DNA of 64,000 bases. It comes from Pseudomonas furukawaii. Its GTDB lineage: Bacteria; Pseudomonadota; Gammaproteobacteria; Pseudomonadales; Pseudomonadaceae. The notes beneath the pieces were generated by a model. The model was not told where the DNA came from, searched no databases, and was given only the letters and a program-made list of their open reading frames with translations. The stretch covers positions 1,116,001 through 1,180,000 of the forward strand of contig NZ_AP014862.1 in assembly GCF_002355475.1 (NCBI RefSeq), written 5' to 3'. Position numbers and translations under genes: made by a program. Positions 33,908 through 43,393 of this stretch are shown piece after piece; positions within the stretch are counted from its first letter, which is position 1, and each line of letters starts with the position of its first letter.

Positions 33908-33928
33908 ACCCGCGTATAATTCGCGGGT
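33908..33928 (+). promoter_or_regulatory. ndk promoter -10 inside a perfect inverted repeat
   Basis: TATAAT at 33915-33920 is a perfect -10 about 50 bp upstream of the ndk start. The -35 (TACGCA, 17 bp upstream) is poor. The -10 is the loop of a perfect 7-bp inverted repeat ACCCGCG ... CGCGGGT, which could be an operator. Confidence 0.65.
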
Positions 33929-33968
33929 TTAATTTTTCGCTTTAATCCATAGTTTCTGGAGTTATTCC

Positions 33969-34400
33969 ATGGCTGTTGAACGTACCCTCTCCATCATCAA
34001 GCCGGACGCCGTTGCCAAGAACGTCATCGGCGAAGTCCTGACCCGTTTCGAGAAAGCCGGCCTGCGCGTCGTCGCTTCCAAGATGGTTCAGCTTTCCGAG
34101 CGCGAAGCCGGTGGTTTCTACGCCGAGCACAAAGAGCGCCCCTTCTTCAAGGACCTGGTTTCCTTCATGACCTCCGGTCCGGTCGTCGTTCAGGTCCTGG
34201 AAGGTGAGAACGCCATCGCCAAGAACCGCGAGCTGATGGGCGCCACCGATCCGAAGAAAGCCGATGCCGGTACCATCCGCGCCGATTTCGCCGTTTCCAT
34301 CGACGAGAACGCCGTACACGGTTCCGACTCCGAGGCTTCCGCCGCCCGTGAGATCGCCTACTTCTTCGCCGCCACCGAGGTGTGCGCTCGCATTCGCTGA
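33969..34400 (+). CDS. ndk: Nucleoside diphosphate kinase
   Basis: 143 aa. It moves the gamma-phosphate between nucleoside triphosphates and diphosphates through phospho-H117 ('NAVHGSDS'). The N-terminal '[12 protein letters not shown]' and '[19 protein letters not shown]' are canonical. GGAG is the ribosome-binding site. It has its own promoter after the isc operon and precedes rlmN by 24 bp. Confidence 0.98.
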   Translation: MAVERTLSIIKPDAVAKNVIGEVLTRFEKAGLRVVASKMVQLSEREAGGFYAEHKERPFFKDLVSFMTSGPVVVQVLEGENAIAKNRELMGATDPKKADAGTIRADFAVSIDENAVHGSDSEASAAREIAYFFAATEVCARIR

Positions 34401-34424
34401 TCGCGGATGAGAGAGGGTGAAGCC

Positions 34425-35573
34425 ATGACTGAATCGACCGGTAAAGTGAACCTGCTGGGCCTGACCCAGCCGCAACTGGAAAGCTTCTTCGAATCCATCG
34501 GGGAGAAGCGCTTCCGCGCCGGCCAGGTGATGAAATGGATTCACCACTTTGGCGTCGATGATTTCGATGCCATGAGCAATATCGGCAAGGCCTTGCGCGA
34601 CAAGCTCAAGGCCTCTGCCGAGATTCGTGGCCCGGAAGTGGTCAGCCAGGACATCTCCAGCGATGGCACCCGCAAATGGGTGGTCCGCGTGGCCTCCGGC
34701 AGCTGCGTCGAAACCGTGTACATCCCCCAGGGTGGTCGTGGAACGCTCTGCGTCTCCTCCCAGGCTGGGTGCGCCCTGGATTGCAGTTTCTGCTCCACCG
34801 GCAAGCAGGGTTTCAACAGCGACCTCACCGCGGCCGAAGTCATCGGTCAGGTCTGGATCGCCAACAAGTCCTTCGGGACCATTCCCGCGAAGATCGACCG
34901 TGCCATCACCAACGTGGTGATGATGGGCATGGGCGAGCCGCTGCTGAATTTCGACAACGTCGTCGCCGCCATGAACATCATGATGGACGACCTCGGTTAC
35001 GGCATTTCCAAGCGCAAGGTGACCCTGTCCACCTCGGGCGTGGCGCCGATGATCGACAAGCTGGGCGAGGTGATCGACGTCTCCCTGGCGCTGTCGCTGC
35101 ACGCGCCCAATGACCCGCTGCGCAACCAGTTGGTGCCGATCAACAAGAAGTACCCCCTGTCGGTGGTGCTGGACGCCTGCCGCCGCTACATCTCGCGTCT
35201 TGGCGAGAAGCGTGTGCTCACCGTCGAATACACCCTGCTCAAGGATGTGAACGACCAGCCCGAGCACGCCGCGCAGATGATCGAGCTGCTGAAGGAATTT
35301 CCCTGCAAGATCAACCTGATCCCGTTCAACCCCTTCCCGCATTCGGGCTACGAGCGGCCGAGCAACAACGCCATCCGCCGCTTCCAGGACCTGTTGCACA
35401 AGGCCGGCCACAATGTCACCGTGCGCACCACCCGTGGTGATGACATCGACGCCGCCTGCGGCCAGTTGGTGGGCCAGGTCATGGACCGCACCCGCCGCAG
35501 CGAGCGCTACATTGCCGTGCGCCAGTTGAACGCCGAGTCGGAGGCGCCCGGCAGCGCCGCGAACCGGACCTGA
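34425..35573 (+). CDS. rlmN: Dual-specificity 23S rRNA/tRNA (adenine-C2)-methyltransferase RlmN
   Basis: 382 aa from the ATG at 34425 ([13 protein letters not shown]), chosen over an in-frame ATG at 34407 by homology. This radical-SAM enzyme methylates C2 of A2503 in 23S rRNA and A37 in some tRNAs. The cluster motif C116-x3-C120-x2-C123 is intact. The two catalytic cysteines C109 and C345 are at the expected places. It lies between ndk and pilF as in other pseudomonads. Confidence 0.97.
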   Translation: MTESTGKVNLLGLTQPQLESFFESIGEKRFRAGQVMKWIHHFGVDDFDAMSNIGKALRDKLKASAEIRGPEVVSQDISSDGTRKWVVRVASGSCVETVYIPQGGRGTLCVSSQAGCALDCSFCSTGKQGFNSDLTAAEVIGQVWIANKSFGTIPAKIDRAITNVVMMGMGEPLLNFDNVVAAMNIMMDDLGYGISKRKVTLSTSGVAPMIDKLGEVIDVSLALSLHAPNDPLRNQLVPINKKYPLSVVLDACRRYISRLGEKRVLTVEYTLLKDVNDQPEHAAQMIELLKEFPCKINLIPFNPFPHSGYERPSNNAIRRFQDLLHKAGHNVTVRTTRGDDIDAACGQLVGQVMDRTRRSERYIAVRQLNAESEAPGSAANRT

Positions 35574-35586
35574 AGAAGGACACCCC

Positions 35587-36342
35587 ATGACCCTGCGCTC
35601 CGCGCTGCTCATCCTTTCCACCGCATTGCTCGCAGCCTGTGTGTCGACCGGTCAGGTCGACCCCATGAAGACCGATCAAGGCCGTGACGCAGCGCGTGAC
35701 GCTTATATCGAGCTCGGAATCGGCTACCTCAAGCAGGGGGCGACCGAGCGGGCCAAGGTGCCTTTGAAGAAAGCCCTGGAACTGGACTCCTCCAACGCGG
35801 ACGCCAACGCGGCGCTCGCCCTGGTGTTCCAGACCGAAATGGAACCCGAGCTGGCGGATGAGCACTATCGCAAGGCGCTGTCGGCGCGCAGCGATGCCCG
35901 CATCCTCAACAACTACGGCAGCTTCCTGTTCGAGCAAGGGCGCTACAAGGAAGCCTACGAGCGCTTCCAGCAGGCCGCCGACGACAATCTCTACCCGGAA
36001 CGCTCCCGGGTCTTCGAGAACCTCGGCCTTACCGCCCTGAAGCTGAACGATCGTGAGCTCGCCAAGCAGCATCTCGACAAGGCCTTGCGCCTGAACCGCC
36101 AGCAGCCGCTGGCGTTGTTGGAGATGGCCCAGCTGTCCTACGAGGACAAGCAGTACGTGCCCGCCCGCGATTTCTACGAGCGTTTCACCCGTATCGCGCC
36201 GCAGAATGCACGCAGCCTGTTGCTCGGCGCGCGTCTGGCGACCCTGTTCGAAGATCGCAACCAGGCCGCGAGCCTGGGACTGCAACTCAAGCGTCTTTAT
36301 CCCGGTACGCCGGAATATCAGCAATACCTGTCGGAGCAATGA
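35587..36342 (+). CDS. pilF: Type IV pilus pilotin/stability lipoprotein (PilF; PilW family)
   Basis: 251 aa lipoprotein. The signal peptide ends in the lipobox LLAAC with C18 as the lipidated residue. Six TPR-like repeats span about 40-245 ('AYIELGIGYLKQGATERAKVPLKKALEL', 'ARILNNYGSFLFEQGRYKEAYERFQQA'). In P. aeruginosa PilF is the outer-membrane pilotin needed for PilQ secretin assembly. The family database name is PilW, which is confusing because pseudomonads use PilW for a minor pilin. It overlaps rodZ by 4 bp (ATGA). Confidence 0.93.
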   Translation: MTLRSALLILSTALLAACVSTGQVDPMKTDQGRDAARDAYIELGIGYLKQGATERAKVPLKKALELDSSNADANAALALVFQTEMEPELADEHYRKALSARSDARILNNYGSFLFEQGRYKEAYERFQQAADDNLYPERSRVFENLGLTALKLNDRELAKQHLDKALRLNRQQPLALLEMAQLSYEDKQYVPARDFYERFTRIAPQNARSLLLGARLATLFEDRNQAASLGLQLKRLYPGTPEYQQYLSEQ

Positions 36343-37424
36343 TGAAAGCGTCGCATCCCGAAGCTGTAGCGGCGACCCGCGCCAACCCAGGTGAAACCCT
36401 GCGTCTGGCCCGCGAGAGCGAGGACTTGAGCCTGGGCGAAGTCGCCCGCCTCCTCAACCTGACCGAGCACGCCCTGCGCCAGCTCGAGGCCGGCGCCTTC
36501 GACCAGTTGCCCGGTCACACCTTCGCCCGGGGCTATGTCCGCGCCTACGCCAAGCTGCTGGGCATGGACCAGGCCGACCTGGTTGCGCAGTTCGACCAGT
36601 ACACCGGTACCGACGCCCAGGGCAGCAGCGTCCACAGCCTGGGTCGCATCGAGGAACCGGTGCGCCTTTCCCAGAGCCTGTTGCGCATCGTCAGCTTCGT
36701 CATTCTCGTCGCCCTCGGCGCCGTGGGATTCTTCTGGTGGCAGGAGCATTCCAATCGTGCGAGCGAGGAAGCTGCCGGCGTGAATATCGAGCACGTGGAA
36801 GTGGAGAGTGCCGACGGCACCACCCAGATTCACCCCCTCGACGAGCCGGAGGATCAGGCTGTGGCCGAGGCCCAGCAGGACGGGCAGGCGCCCGCTCCGG
36901 TGAGCCCGGAGGCCGCCGGCCAGCCCGGGCAACAGGCGGCTGAAGGCGTCGCTACCGCTCCGGCCATCGACGCCACCGCCAGCGTACCTGCAACGCCGGT
37001 GACGCCTGCACCGGGCTCGGCCGAATCCCTTTCCCAACCCGCCGTACCGGCCGGTGCCGAGCCGAGCCAGCCTGCAGTCGTGGCCTCCGCGCAGCCGGCT
37101 ACAGTTCCTGCTCCTGCTCCTGCTCCTGCTCCTGCACCGGCCGCTGCCGCCGAAGTGCCGGCTCCGGTCGTGGCCCAGGCGGGCCAGGGCCTGGTGCGTG
37201 TCCAGTTCGTCGCCGACTGCTGGACCCAGGTCACCGATGCCGACGGCAAGGTCCTGGTCAGCGGGCTGAAGCGCAAGGGCGACAGCCTCGAACTGGCAGG
37301 CAAGGCCCCGCTGGAAGTTCGCCTGGGCTTCGCCCGGGGCGCGCAGCTCAGCTACAACGGCCAGGCAGTCGACGTCTCCCCCTATGTCCGTGGCGAAACC
37401 GCTCGCCTGAAGCTGGGGCAATAA
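36339..37424 (+). CDS. rodZ: RodZ-like cytoskeletal/HTH membrane protein
   Basis: 361 aa. The N-terminal Cro/C1-type HTH (about 15-85, 'GETLRLARESEDLSLGEVARLLNL...LPGHTFARGYVRAYAKLLG') binds MreB in characterised RodZ. One membrane helix follows (about 113-132). A low-complexity A/P/Q/E periplasmic linker (about 145-280) contains a PA repeat. The C-terminal domain (about 285-361, 'VRVQFVADCWTQVTDADGKVL') is the RodZ DUF4115 beta domain. It sits directly before ispG as in most gamma-proteobacteria. Confidence 0.92.
   Translation: MMKASHPEAVAATRANPGETLRLARESEDLSLGEVARLLNLTEHALRQLEAGAFDQLPGHTFARGYVRAYAKLLGMDQADLVAQFDQYTGTDAQGSSVHSLGRIEEPVRLSQSLLRIVSFVILVALGAVGFFWWQEHSNRASEEAAGVNIEHVEVESADGTTQIHPLDEPEDQAVAEAQQDGQAPAPVSPEAAGQPGQQAAEGVATAPAIDATASVPATPVTPAPGSAESLSQPAVPAGAEPSQPAVVASAQPATVPAPAPAPAPAPAAAAEVPAPVVAQAGQGLVRVQFVADCWTQVTDADGKVLVSGLKRKGDSLELAGKAPLEVRLGFARGAQLSYNGQAVDVSPYVRGETARLKLGQ
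37107..37136 (+). repeat. Tandem hexanucleotide repeat inside rodZ
   Basis: Four perfect copies of CCTGCT plus one CCTGCA, encoding a run of Pro-Ala in the periplasmic linker of RodZ. Unit changes would keep the frame and alter linker length. Confidence 0.9.
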
Positions 37425-37427
37425 GCG

Positions 37428-38540
37428 ATGCATTGCGAATCCCCGATCAAACGCCGCGTTTCGCGGAAAATCTGGGTTGGCTCCGTGCCGGTGGGTGGCG
37501 ATGCGCCCATCGCCGTGCAGAGCATGACCAACACCGACACCTGTGACGTCGCCGCCACCGTTGGCCAGATCCAGCGACTGGTGGATGCCGGCGTCGATAT
37601 CGTCCGTGTCTCGGTACCTGACATGGACGCCGCCGAGGCCTTTGGCCGCATCAAGCAGCTGGTCCAGGTCCCCTTGGTGGCGGACATCCACTTCGACTAC
37701 AAGATCGCCCTGCGCGTCGCCGAGCTGGGCGTCGATTGCCTGCGCATCAACCCGGGCAACATCGGTCGCGAAGACCGGGTCAGGGCCGTGGTGGACGCGG
37801 CCCGCGACAAGGGCATCCCGATCCGCATCGGCGTCAACGCCGGTTCCCTGGAAAAGGACCTGCAGAAGAAGTACGGCGAGCCGACGCCCGAGGCGCTCGT
37901 GGAATCCGCCCTGCGCCATGTCGAGCACCTGGACAAGCTGGACTTCCAGGACTTCAAGGTCAGCGTGAAGGCGTCCGACGTCTTCATGGCCGTCGAGGCC
38001 TATCGCCTGCTGGCCAAGCAGATCATCCAGCCGCTGCACCTGGGCATCACCGAAGCCGGTGGCCTGCGCTCCGGTACCGTCAAGTCCGCGGTGGGCCTGG
38101 GCATGCTGCTGGCCGAAGGCATCGGCGACACCATCCGGATCTCCCTGGCGGCGGACCCGGTGGAGGAGGTCAAGGTCGGCTTCGACATCCTCAAATCCCT
38201 GCACCTGCGTTCCCGTGGCATCAACTTCATCGCCTGCCCGAGCTGCTCGCGGCAGAACTTCGATGTGGTCAAGACCATGAATGAGCTGGAAGGCCGTCTT
38301 GAGGACCTGCTGGTACCCATGGACGTCGCCGTGATCGGCTGCGTGGTGAACGGCCCCGGGGAAGCCAAGGAAGCCCATATCGGACTGACCGGCGGCACCC
38401 CCAACAACCTGGTCTACATCGACGGCAAGCCGGCGCAGAAGCTGACCAACGACAACCTGGTGGACGAGCTGGAGCGGCTCATCCGCGAAAAGGCGGCCGC
38501 CAAGGCCGAAGCTGACGCGGCCCTCATCGCCCGTAGCTGA
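37428..38540 (+). CDS. ispG: 4-hydroxy-3-methylbut-2-enyl diphosphate synthase (flavodoxin)
   Basis: 370 aa, the penultimate step of the MEP isoprenoid pathway. The [4Fe-4S] ligands C270, C273 and C305 ('[10 protein letters not shown]', 'GCVVNGPGE') and E312 are present. The TIM-barrel half begins '[22 protein letters not shown]'. It starts 3 bp after rodZ and is 14 bp from hisS, within a tight housekeeping operon. Confidence 0.97.
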   Translation: MHCESPIKRRVSRKIWVGSVPVGGDAPIAVQSMTNTDTCDVAATVGQIQRLVDAGVDIVRVSVPDMDAAEAFGRIKQLVQVPLVADIHFDYKIALRVAELGVDCLRINPGNIGREDRVRAVVDAARDKGIPIRIGVNAGSLEKDLQKKYGEPTPEALVESALRHVEHLDKLDFQDFKVSVKASDVFMAVEAYRLLAKQIIQPLHLGITEAGGLRSGTVKSAVGLGMLLAEGIGDTIRISLAADPVEEVKVGFDILKSLHLRSRGINFIACPSCSRQNFDVVKTMNELEGRLEDLLVPMDVAVIGCVVNGPGEAKEAHIGLTGGTPNNLVYIDGKPAQKLTNDNLVDELERLIREKAAAKAEADAALIARS

Positions 38541-38554
38541 GACAAGGAATCCAC

Positions 38555-39844
38555 GTGAGCAAGACCCTGCAAGCCATTCGTGGCATGAACGACATCCTGC
38601 CGGACCAGACGCCGTCCTGGCGTTATCTGGAAGGCACCTTCGCCGGCCTGCTGGAAGGCTACGGCTACAAGGAAATCCGCCTCCCCATCCTGGAGTTCAC
38701 CGAACTCTTCGCCCGGGGTATCGGCGAGGGCACCGACGTGGTCGACAAGGAGATGTACACCTTCCTCGACCGCAACGAGGAATCCCTGACCATGCGCCCC
38801 GAAGGCACCGCCGGCTGCGTCCGTGCCGTGCTCGAGCATGGCCTCACGGGAGGCGGCCAGGTTCAGAAGCTCTGGTACACCGGCCCGATGTTCCGCTACG
38901 AGAAGCCGCAGAAGGGACGCTACCGCCAGTTCCACCAGATCGGCGTGGAAGTCTTCAACCTGCCGGGGCCGGACATCGACGCCGAGCTCATCGTGCTCAC
39001 CTGGCGCCTGTGGAAACAGCTCGGCATGGCCGACGCCGTGACCCTGCAGCTTAACAGCCTGGGCTCCAGCGAGGCCCGCGCGCGTTATCGTGACGCCCTG
39101 GTGGCCTACCTGAAGGAGCGTTTCGACCGCCTGGACGAGGACAGCCAGCGCCGGCTGACCACCAACCCGCTGCGCATCCTCGACAGCAAGAACCCGGAAA
39201 CCCAGGCCCTGCTGGTGGATGCGCCGACCCTGCACGACTACCTCGACGAGGAGTCCGTGGCCCACTTCGAGGGCCTCAAGGCTCGCCTGGACGCCGTGGG
39301 TATCCGCTACGAGATCAACCAGAAGCTGGTGCGTGGCCTGGACTACTACAGCCGCACCGTCTTCGAGTGGGTGACCGACAAGCTCGGTTCCCAGGGCACC
39401 GTCTGCGCCGGTGGCCGTTACGACGGCCTGGTCACCCAGTTCGGTGGCAAGCCCACCCCGGGCGTCGGCTTCGCCATGGGCGTCGAGCGCCTGGTGTTGC
39501 TGCTGGAAACCCTGGGCCTGGTGCCGGACGAGCTGAACAACCCCGCCGATGCCTACCTCTGCGCCTTCGGCGAGCCCGCCGAGCTGGCCGCCCTGGGCCT
39601 GGCCGAGCAACTGCGCGACGCCTTGCCGGGGATTCGCCTTCTGGTCAATGCCGGAGCCGGCAGCTTCAAGAGCCAGTTCAAGAAGGCCGACAAGAGTGGC
39701 GCCCGCTACGCACTGATCCTGGGGGACGACGAACTGGCCAAGCGCGTGGTAGGTTTCAAGCCGCTTCGCGACGACAGCGAACAACAAAGCATTGCCTGGG
39801 ATGCTCTCGCCGAGCACCTCAAAGCCCGCCTGCAGCAGGCGTGA
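38555..39844 (+). CDS. hisS: Histidine--tRNA ligase
   Basis: 429 aa class II synthetase. The start is a GTG at 38555 ([16 protein letters not shown]) with AAGGA 9 nt upstream. Motif 2 is '[27 protein letters not shown]'. Histidine-binding loops include '[13 protein letters not shown]' and '[10 protein letters not shown]'. The C-terminal anticodon-binding domain follows residue ~330. yfgM starts 31 bp later. Confidence 0.98.
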   Translation: MSKTLQAIRGMNDILPDQTPSWRYLEGTFAGLLEGYGYKEIRLPILEFTELFARGIGEGTDVVDKEMYTFLDRNEESLTMRPEGTAGCVRAVLEHGLTGGGQVQKLWYTGPMFRYEKPQKGRYRQFHQIGVEVFNLPGPDIDAELIVLTWRLWKQLGMADAVTLQLNSLGSSEARARYRDALVAYLKERFDRLDEDSQRRLTTNPLRILDSKNPETQALLVDAPTLHDYLDEESVAHFEGLKARLDAVGIRYEINQKLVRGLDYYSRTVFEWVTDKLGSQGTVCAGGRYDGLVTQFGGKPTPGVGFAMGVERLVLLLETLGLVPDELNNPADAYLCAFGEPAELAALGLAEQLRDALPGIRLLVNAGAGSFKSQFKKADKSGARYALILGDDELAKRVVGFKPLRDDSEQQSIAWDALAEHLKARLQQA

Positions 39845-39875
39845 GCATTCAAAGATCAGGAGTACGGGGACAAGC

Positions 39876-40514
39876 ATGCAGACCGAAGAAGAACAGATTG
39901 CGCAACTGAAGGACTGGTGGCAGCGCAACGGCAAGCCCTTGCTCACTGGCGGCGCCCTCGCGCTGGCGGTGGTCTTCGGTTGGCAGGCCTGGCAGAAGTA
40001 CCAGTCCAACCAGTCCCAGGGCGCCTCCATCGTCTACCAGCAATTGCTGGAAACCGCCCTCGAACCCAGCGGCACCCCCGACGCCGCCAAGGTGGCGGAA
40101 CTGGCCGGCAAGCTGAAGAGCGACTTCGGTGGCACCCATTACGCGCAGTACGGCAGCCTGTTCGTGGCCAAGGTGGCTGTGGAATCCGGCAAGCTGGACG
40201 ACGCCGCGACCGAACTCAAGGCCGTGCTGGACAAGCCGGCCGATGCCACCCTGGGTGAGCTGGCTCGCCAGCGCCTGGCGCGTGTCCTGGCTGCCCAGGG
40301 CAAGGCCGACGAAGCGCTGAAGCTGCTGGAGGGCGATGCCGACAAGGCCTTCCTCGCCAGCCGCGAAGAACTCAAGGGCGACCTGCTGGTGCAGCTGGAT
40401 CGTACCGACGACGCGCATGCCGCCTACCTGAAAGCCAAGGCCGCACTGCCCGAAGACGCCGCCGTGGGTGGCCTGCAGATGAAGCTCGACGACCTGGCAA
40501 AAGGGGATGCGTGA
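39876..40514 (+). CDS. yfgM: YfgM-like ancillary SecYEG translocon protein (TPR)
   Basis: 212 aa from the ATG at 39876 (MQTEEEQIAQLKDWW). A short cytoplasmic N-terminus and one membrane helix (about 28-45) precede a periplasmic helical TPR domain. In E. coli YfgM binds the SecYEG-PpiD complex and helps hand over secreted proteins. Position between hisS and bamB is conserved and agrees with an envelope role. Its stop lies 4 bp before the bamB start. Confidence 0.93.
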   Translation: MQTEEEQIAQLKDWWQRNGKPLLTGGALALAVVFGWQAWQKYQSNQSQGASIVYQQLLETALEPSGTPDAAKVAELAGKLKSDFGGTHYAQYGSLFVAKVAVESGKLDDAATELKAVLDKPADATLGELARQRLARVLAAQGKADEALKLLEGDADKAFLASREELKGDLLVQLDRTDDAHAAYLKAKAALPEDAAVGGLQMKLDDLAKGDA

Positions 40515-40518
40515 CGTG

Positions 40519-41658
40519 ATGCGCTGGAAGAATGCCGCAGTGCTGGCCCTGGCCATTCTGGCCGTGGGCTGCAGCAGCAACAGCAAGAAGGAACTGCCGC
40601 CGGCGGAACTGCCCGATATCACCGAGGAAGTGACGCTTCAGAAGAACTGGAGCCGCTCAGTCGGCGATGGCCAGGGCGAAACCTACAACCTGCTGGTTCC
40701 CGCAGTCGACGGCGACGTGATCTACGCCGGCGACGTGAACGGCCGCGTGATGGCCATCGACCGCTTCAGCGGCGACGTCAAGTGGAAACAGGACCTGGAG
40801 CTGCCGGTATCCGGCGCCGTGGGCGTGGGTTACGGTCTCGTGATGGTCGGCACCCTCAAGGGTGAAGTGGTGGCCCTGGATGCCTCCAGCGGTGAAGAAC
40901 GCTGGCGCGCCCGGGTCAACGGCGAGGTCCTGGCCCCGCCTGCCAACAACGGTGACGTGGTGGTGGTTCAAACCCAGAACGACACCCTGTTCGGCTTCGA
41001 CGCCGCCACCGGCAGCCAGCGCTGGATCTACGAGAACACCCCGGCGGTGCTGACCCTTCGGGGTACCGGTTCCCCCGTCGTCACCAACAACCTGGTGGTG
41101 GCCGGCCTTTCCACCGGCAAGGTGCTGGCCCTCGACATCCAGCGTGGCATCCCGGTCTGGGAGCAACGTGTCGCCGTGCCCCAGGGGCGTTCCGAACTGG
41201 ATCGCGTCGTGGATATCGACGGTGGCCTGCTGCTGTCCGGTGGCAACCTCTACGTCGTCACCTACCAGGGCCGGGTCGCCGCCCTGGACCTGGAAAGCGG
41301 CCGTGTGCTCTGGCAGCGCGAGGCCTCCAGCTACGCCGGCGTCGCCCAGGGGTTCGGCAACGTCTACGTCAGCCTGGCCAACGGTACCGTGGAAGGCGTG
41401 GACGAGCGCTCCGCCTCCGCCCTCTGGAGCAATGACGCGCTGGCCCGTCGCCAACTGTCCGCGCCCGAGGTCTTTTCCAGCTACGTCGCCGTGGGTGACT
41501 TCGAAGGCTACCTGCACCTGCTCAGCCAGGTGGATGGTCACTTCGTCGGCCGCGTGAAGATCGACGGCGACGGCCTGCGTGCCCGTCCGCTGGTGATCGG
41601 CGACTGGCTCTATGCATTCGGCAACGGTGGAGAGCTGGTCGGCCTGACCATCCGCTAA
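40519..41658 (+). CDS. bamB: Outer membrane assembly lipoprotein BamB
   Basis: 379 aa lipoprotein. The ATG at 40519 (MRWKNAAVLALAIL) is preferred over in-frame starts at 40507 and 40516 because it leaves a normal signal peptide with lipobox LAVGC, C18 lipidated. The rest is an eight-bladed beta-propeller of PQQ-like repeats ('GRVMAIDRFSGDVKWKQ', 'GEVVALDASSGEERWRARV'). BamB is part of the BAM complex that inserts beta-barrel proteins. A strong terminator follows. Confidence 0.96.
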   Translation: MRWKNAAVLALAILAVGCSSNSKKELPPAELPDITEEVTLQKNWSRSVGDGQGETYNLLVPAVDGDVIYAGDVNGRVMAIDRFSGDVKWKQDLELPVSGAVGVGYGLVMVGTLKGEVVALDASSGEERWRARVNGEVLAPPANNGDVVVVQTQNDTLFGFDAATGSQRWIYENTPAVLTLRGTGSPVVTNNLVVAGLSTGKVLALDIQRGIPVWEQRVAVPQGRSELDRVVDIDGGLLLSGGNLYVVTYQGRVAALDLESGRVLWQREASSYAGVAQGFGNVYVSLANGTVEGVDERSASALWSNDALARRQLSAPEVFSSYVAVGDFEGYLHLLSQVDGHFVGRVKIDGDGLRARPLVIGDWLYAFGNGGELVGLTIR

Positions 41659-41675
41659 GCTGGAATGCGATGTGC

Positions 41676-41712
41676 GGCCGCTGCCGGAATACGGCAGCGG
41701 CCTTTGTGTTTT
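41676..41712 (+). terminator. Intrinsic terminator after bamB
   Basis: An 11-bp GC-rich stem (GGCCGCTGCCG / CGGCAGCGGCC) with a GAATA loop is followed by TTTGTGTTTT. It lies between bamB and der, so der probably relies partly on read-through or its own promoter. Confidence 0.88.
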
Positions 41713-41736
41713 CTGAAATAACCAGTGGAGAGCCTC

Positions 41737-43215
41737 ATGGTTCCCGTAATCGCCCTGGTGGGTCGGCCCAACGTCGGCAAGTCCACCCTGTTCAACCGCC
41801 TGACCAAGACCCGAAACGCCATCGTCGCGGAGTACGCCGGTCTGACCCGTGACCGCCAGTACGGCGAGGCGAAATGGCAGGGTCGCACCTACATCGTCAT
41901 CGACACCGGCGGTATCTCCGGAGATGAGGAAGGTATCGACGCGAAGATGGCCGAGCAGTCCCTGCAGGCTATCGAAGAGGCCGATGCGGTGCTCTTCATG
42001 GTCGATTCCCGCGCCGGCATGACCGCCGCCGACCAGATGATCGCCGAGCACCTGCGCAAGCGGAACAAGCGCAGCTTCCTCGTGGCCAACAAGGTGGACA
42101 CCGTCGACCCGGACATCGCCCGCGCCGAGTTCAGCCCGCTGGGCCTCGGAGACGCCCTGCCCATCGCCGCGGCCCATGGCCGGGGCATCGGCCAGATGCT
42201 GCAGGCCGCCCTGGGCGAGTTCGCCCGCGACGAGGGGGCTGACGAGGAGGAGGCCGCCGAAGCCGAAGTGGTCGCCGAAGGCGAGGAAGCCAAGCGCATT
42301 CCCGGCCCGAGCGAGAAGGACGGCATCAAGATCGCCATCATCGGCCGCCCCAATGTCGGCAAGTCGACCCTGGTGAACCGCATGCTCGGCGAGGAGCGGG
42401 TGATCGTCTACGATCAGGCCGGCACCACCCGCGACAGCATCTACATCCCTTTCGAACGCAACGACGAGAAGTACACCCTCATCGACACCGCCGGCGTGCG
42501 CCGTCGCGGCAAAATCTTCGAGGCGGTGGAAAAATTCTCCGTGGTCAAGACCCTGCAGGCGATCCAGGACGCCAACGTGGTGATCTTCGTCATGGACGCC
42601 CGGGAAGGCGTGGTGGAGCACGACCTCAACCTGCTGGGCTTCGTGCTGGAAACCGGCCGTGCGCTGGTGATTGCCCTGAACAAGTGGGACGGCATGGATT
42701 CCGGCGAGCGCGACTACGTCAAGACCGAGCTGGAGCGCCGGCTGTTCTTCGTCGACTTCGCGGATATCCACTTCATCTCCGCGCTGCATGGCACCGGCGT
42801 CGGCCACCTGTACAAGTCGGTGCAGGAGTCCTTCCGCTCCGCCATCACCCGCTGGCCCACCAGCCGCCTGACCCAGATCCTCGAGGACGCGGTGCAGGAG
42901 CACCAGCCGCCTTTGGTCAACGGCCGTCGCATCAAGCTGCGCTACGCCCACCTGGGTGGCGCGAACCCGCCGCTGATCGTGATCCACGGCAACCAGGTGG
43001 AGTCGGTGCCCAAGTCCTACTCCCGTTACCTGGAGAACACCTATCGCCGCGTGCTGAAGCTGGTGGGCACGCCGATCCGCATCGAGTACAAGGGCGGCGA
43101 TAACCCCTACGAGGGCAAGACCAACAAGCTCACCGAGCGTCAGGTGAACAAGAAGCGTCGCCTCATGTCGCACCACAAGAAGGCCGAGAAGAAGCGCCGC
43201 GACAAGAAGCGCTGA
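41737..43215 (+). CDS. der: Ribosome biogenesis GTPase Der
   Basis: 492 aa from the ATG at 41737 ([16 protein letters not shown]). It has two tandem Era-like G domains, G1 motifs at 9-16 and 203-210 (GRPNVGKS in both), then a C-terminal KH-like domain. An acidic linker at about 165-192 ('[17 protein letters not shown]') joins the G domains. The basic tail '[21 protein letters not shown]' is typical in Pseudomonas. It is needed for 50S subunit maturation. Confidence 0.97.
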   Translation: MVPVIALVGRPNVGKSTLFNRLTKTRNAIVAEYAGLTRDRQYGEAKWQGRTYIVIDTGGISGDEEGIDAKMAEQSLQAIEEADAVLFMVDSRAGMTAADQMIAEHLRKRNKRSFLVANKVDTVDPDIARAEFSPLGLGDALPIAAAHGRGIGQMLQAALGEFARDEGADEEEAAEAEVVAEGEEAKRIPGPSEKDGIKIAIIGRPNVGKSTLVNRMLGEERVIVYDQAGTTRDSIYIPFERNDEKYTLIDTAGVRRRGKIFEAVEKFSVVKTLQAIQDANVVIFVMDAREGVVEHDLNLLGFVLETGRALVIALNKWDGMDSGERDYVKTELERRLFFVDFADIHFISALHGTGVGHLYKSVQESFRSAITRWPTSRLTQILEDAVQEHQPPLVNGRRIKLRYAHLGGANPPLIVIHGNQVESVPKSYSRYLENTYRRVLKLVGTPIRIEYKGGDNPYEGKTNKLTERQVNKKRRLMSHHKKAEKKRRDKKR

Positions 43216-43233
43216 TTCCGGACGAACGAGGAG

Positions 43234-43255
43234 GGCGCCTGCGGGCGCCTTTTTC
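43234..43255 (+). terminator. Intrinsic terminator after der
   Basis: GGCGCC - TGCG - GGCGCC forms a 6-bp GC stem followed directly by TTTTTC, 19 bp past the der stop. Confidence 0.82.
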
Positions 43256-43289
43256 GTTTCCGCCCTCGGGGCGTGCGGTCCCGGTAGAC

Positions 43290-43336
43290 GCGAGCGCGCT
43301 CGCGAACGGCACCGCGAGCGGTGCTCGCTCCTACAG
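43290..43336. repeat. REP-like element (twin hairpins)
   Basis: A 14-bp perfect palindrome (GCGAGCG|CGCTCGC, 43290-43303) and a GCGAGC-GGT-GCTCGC hairpin (43314-43328) are followed by the CTCCTACAG end typical of Pseudomonas REPs (GTAGGAGC on the other strand). It lies in the 178-bp gap between der and the aminotransferase. Only one clear copy is in the window. Confidence 0.8.
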
Positions 43337-43393
43337 AGTCGTTTCCCGCGTTAAGCTATGGCGCATCTCCCAATCGCCAACAGCCGGATTGCA

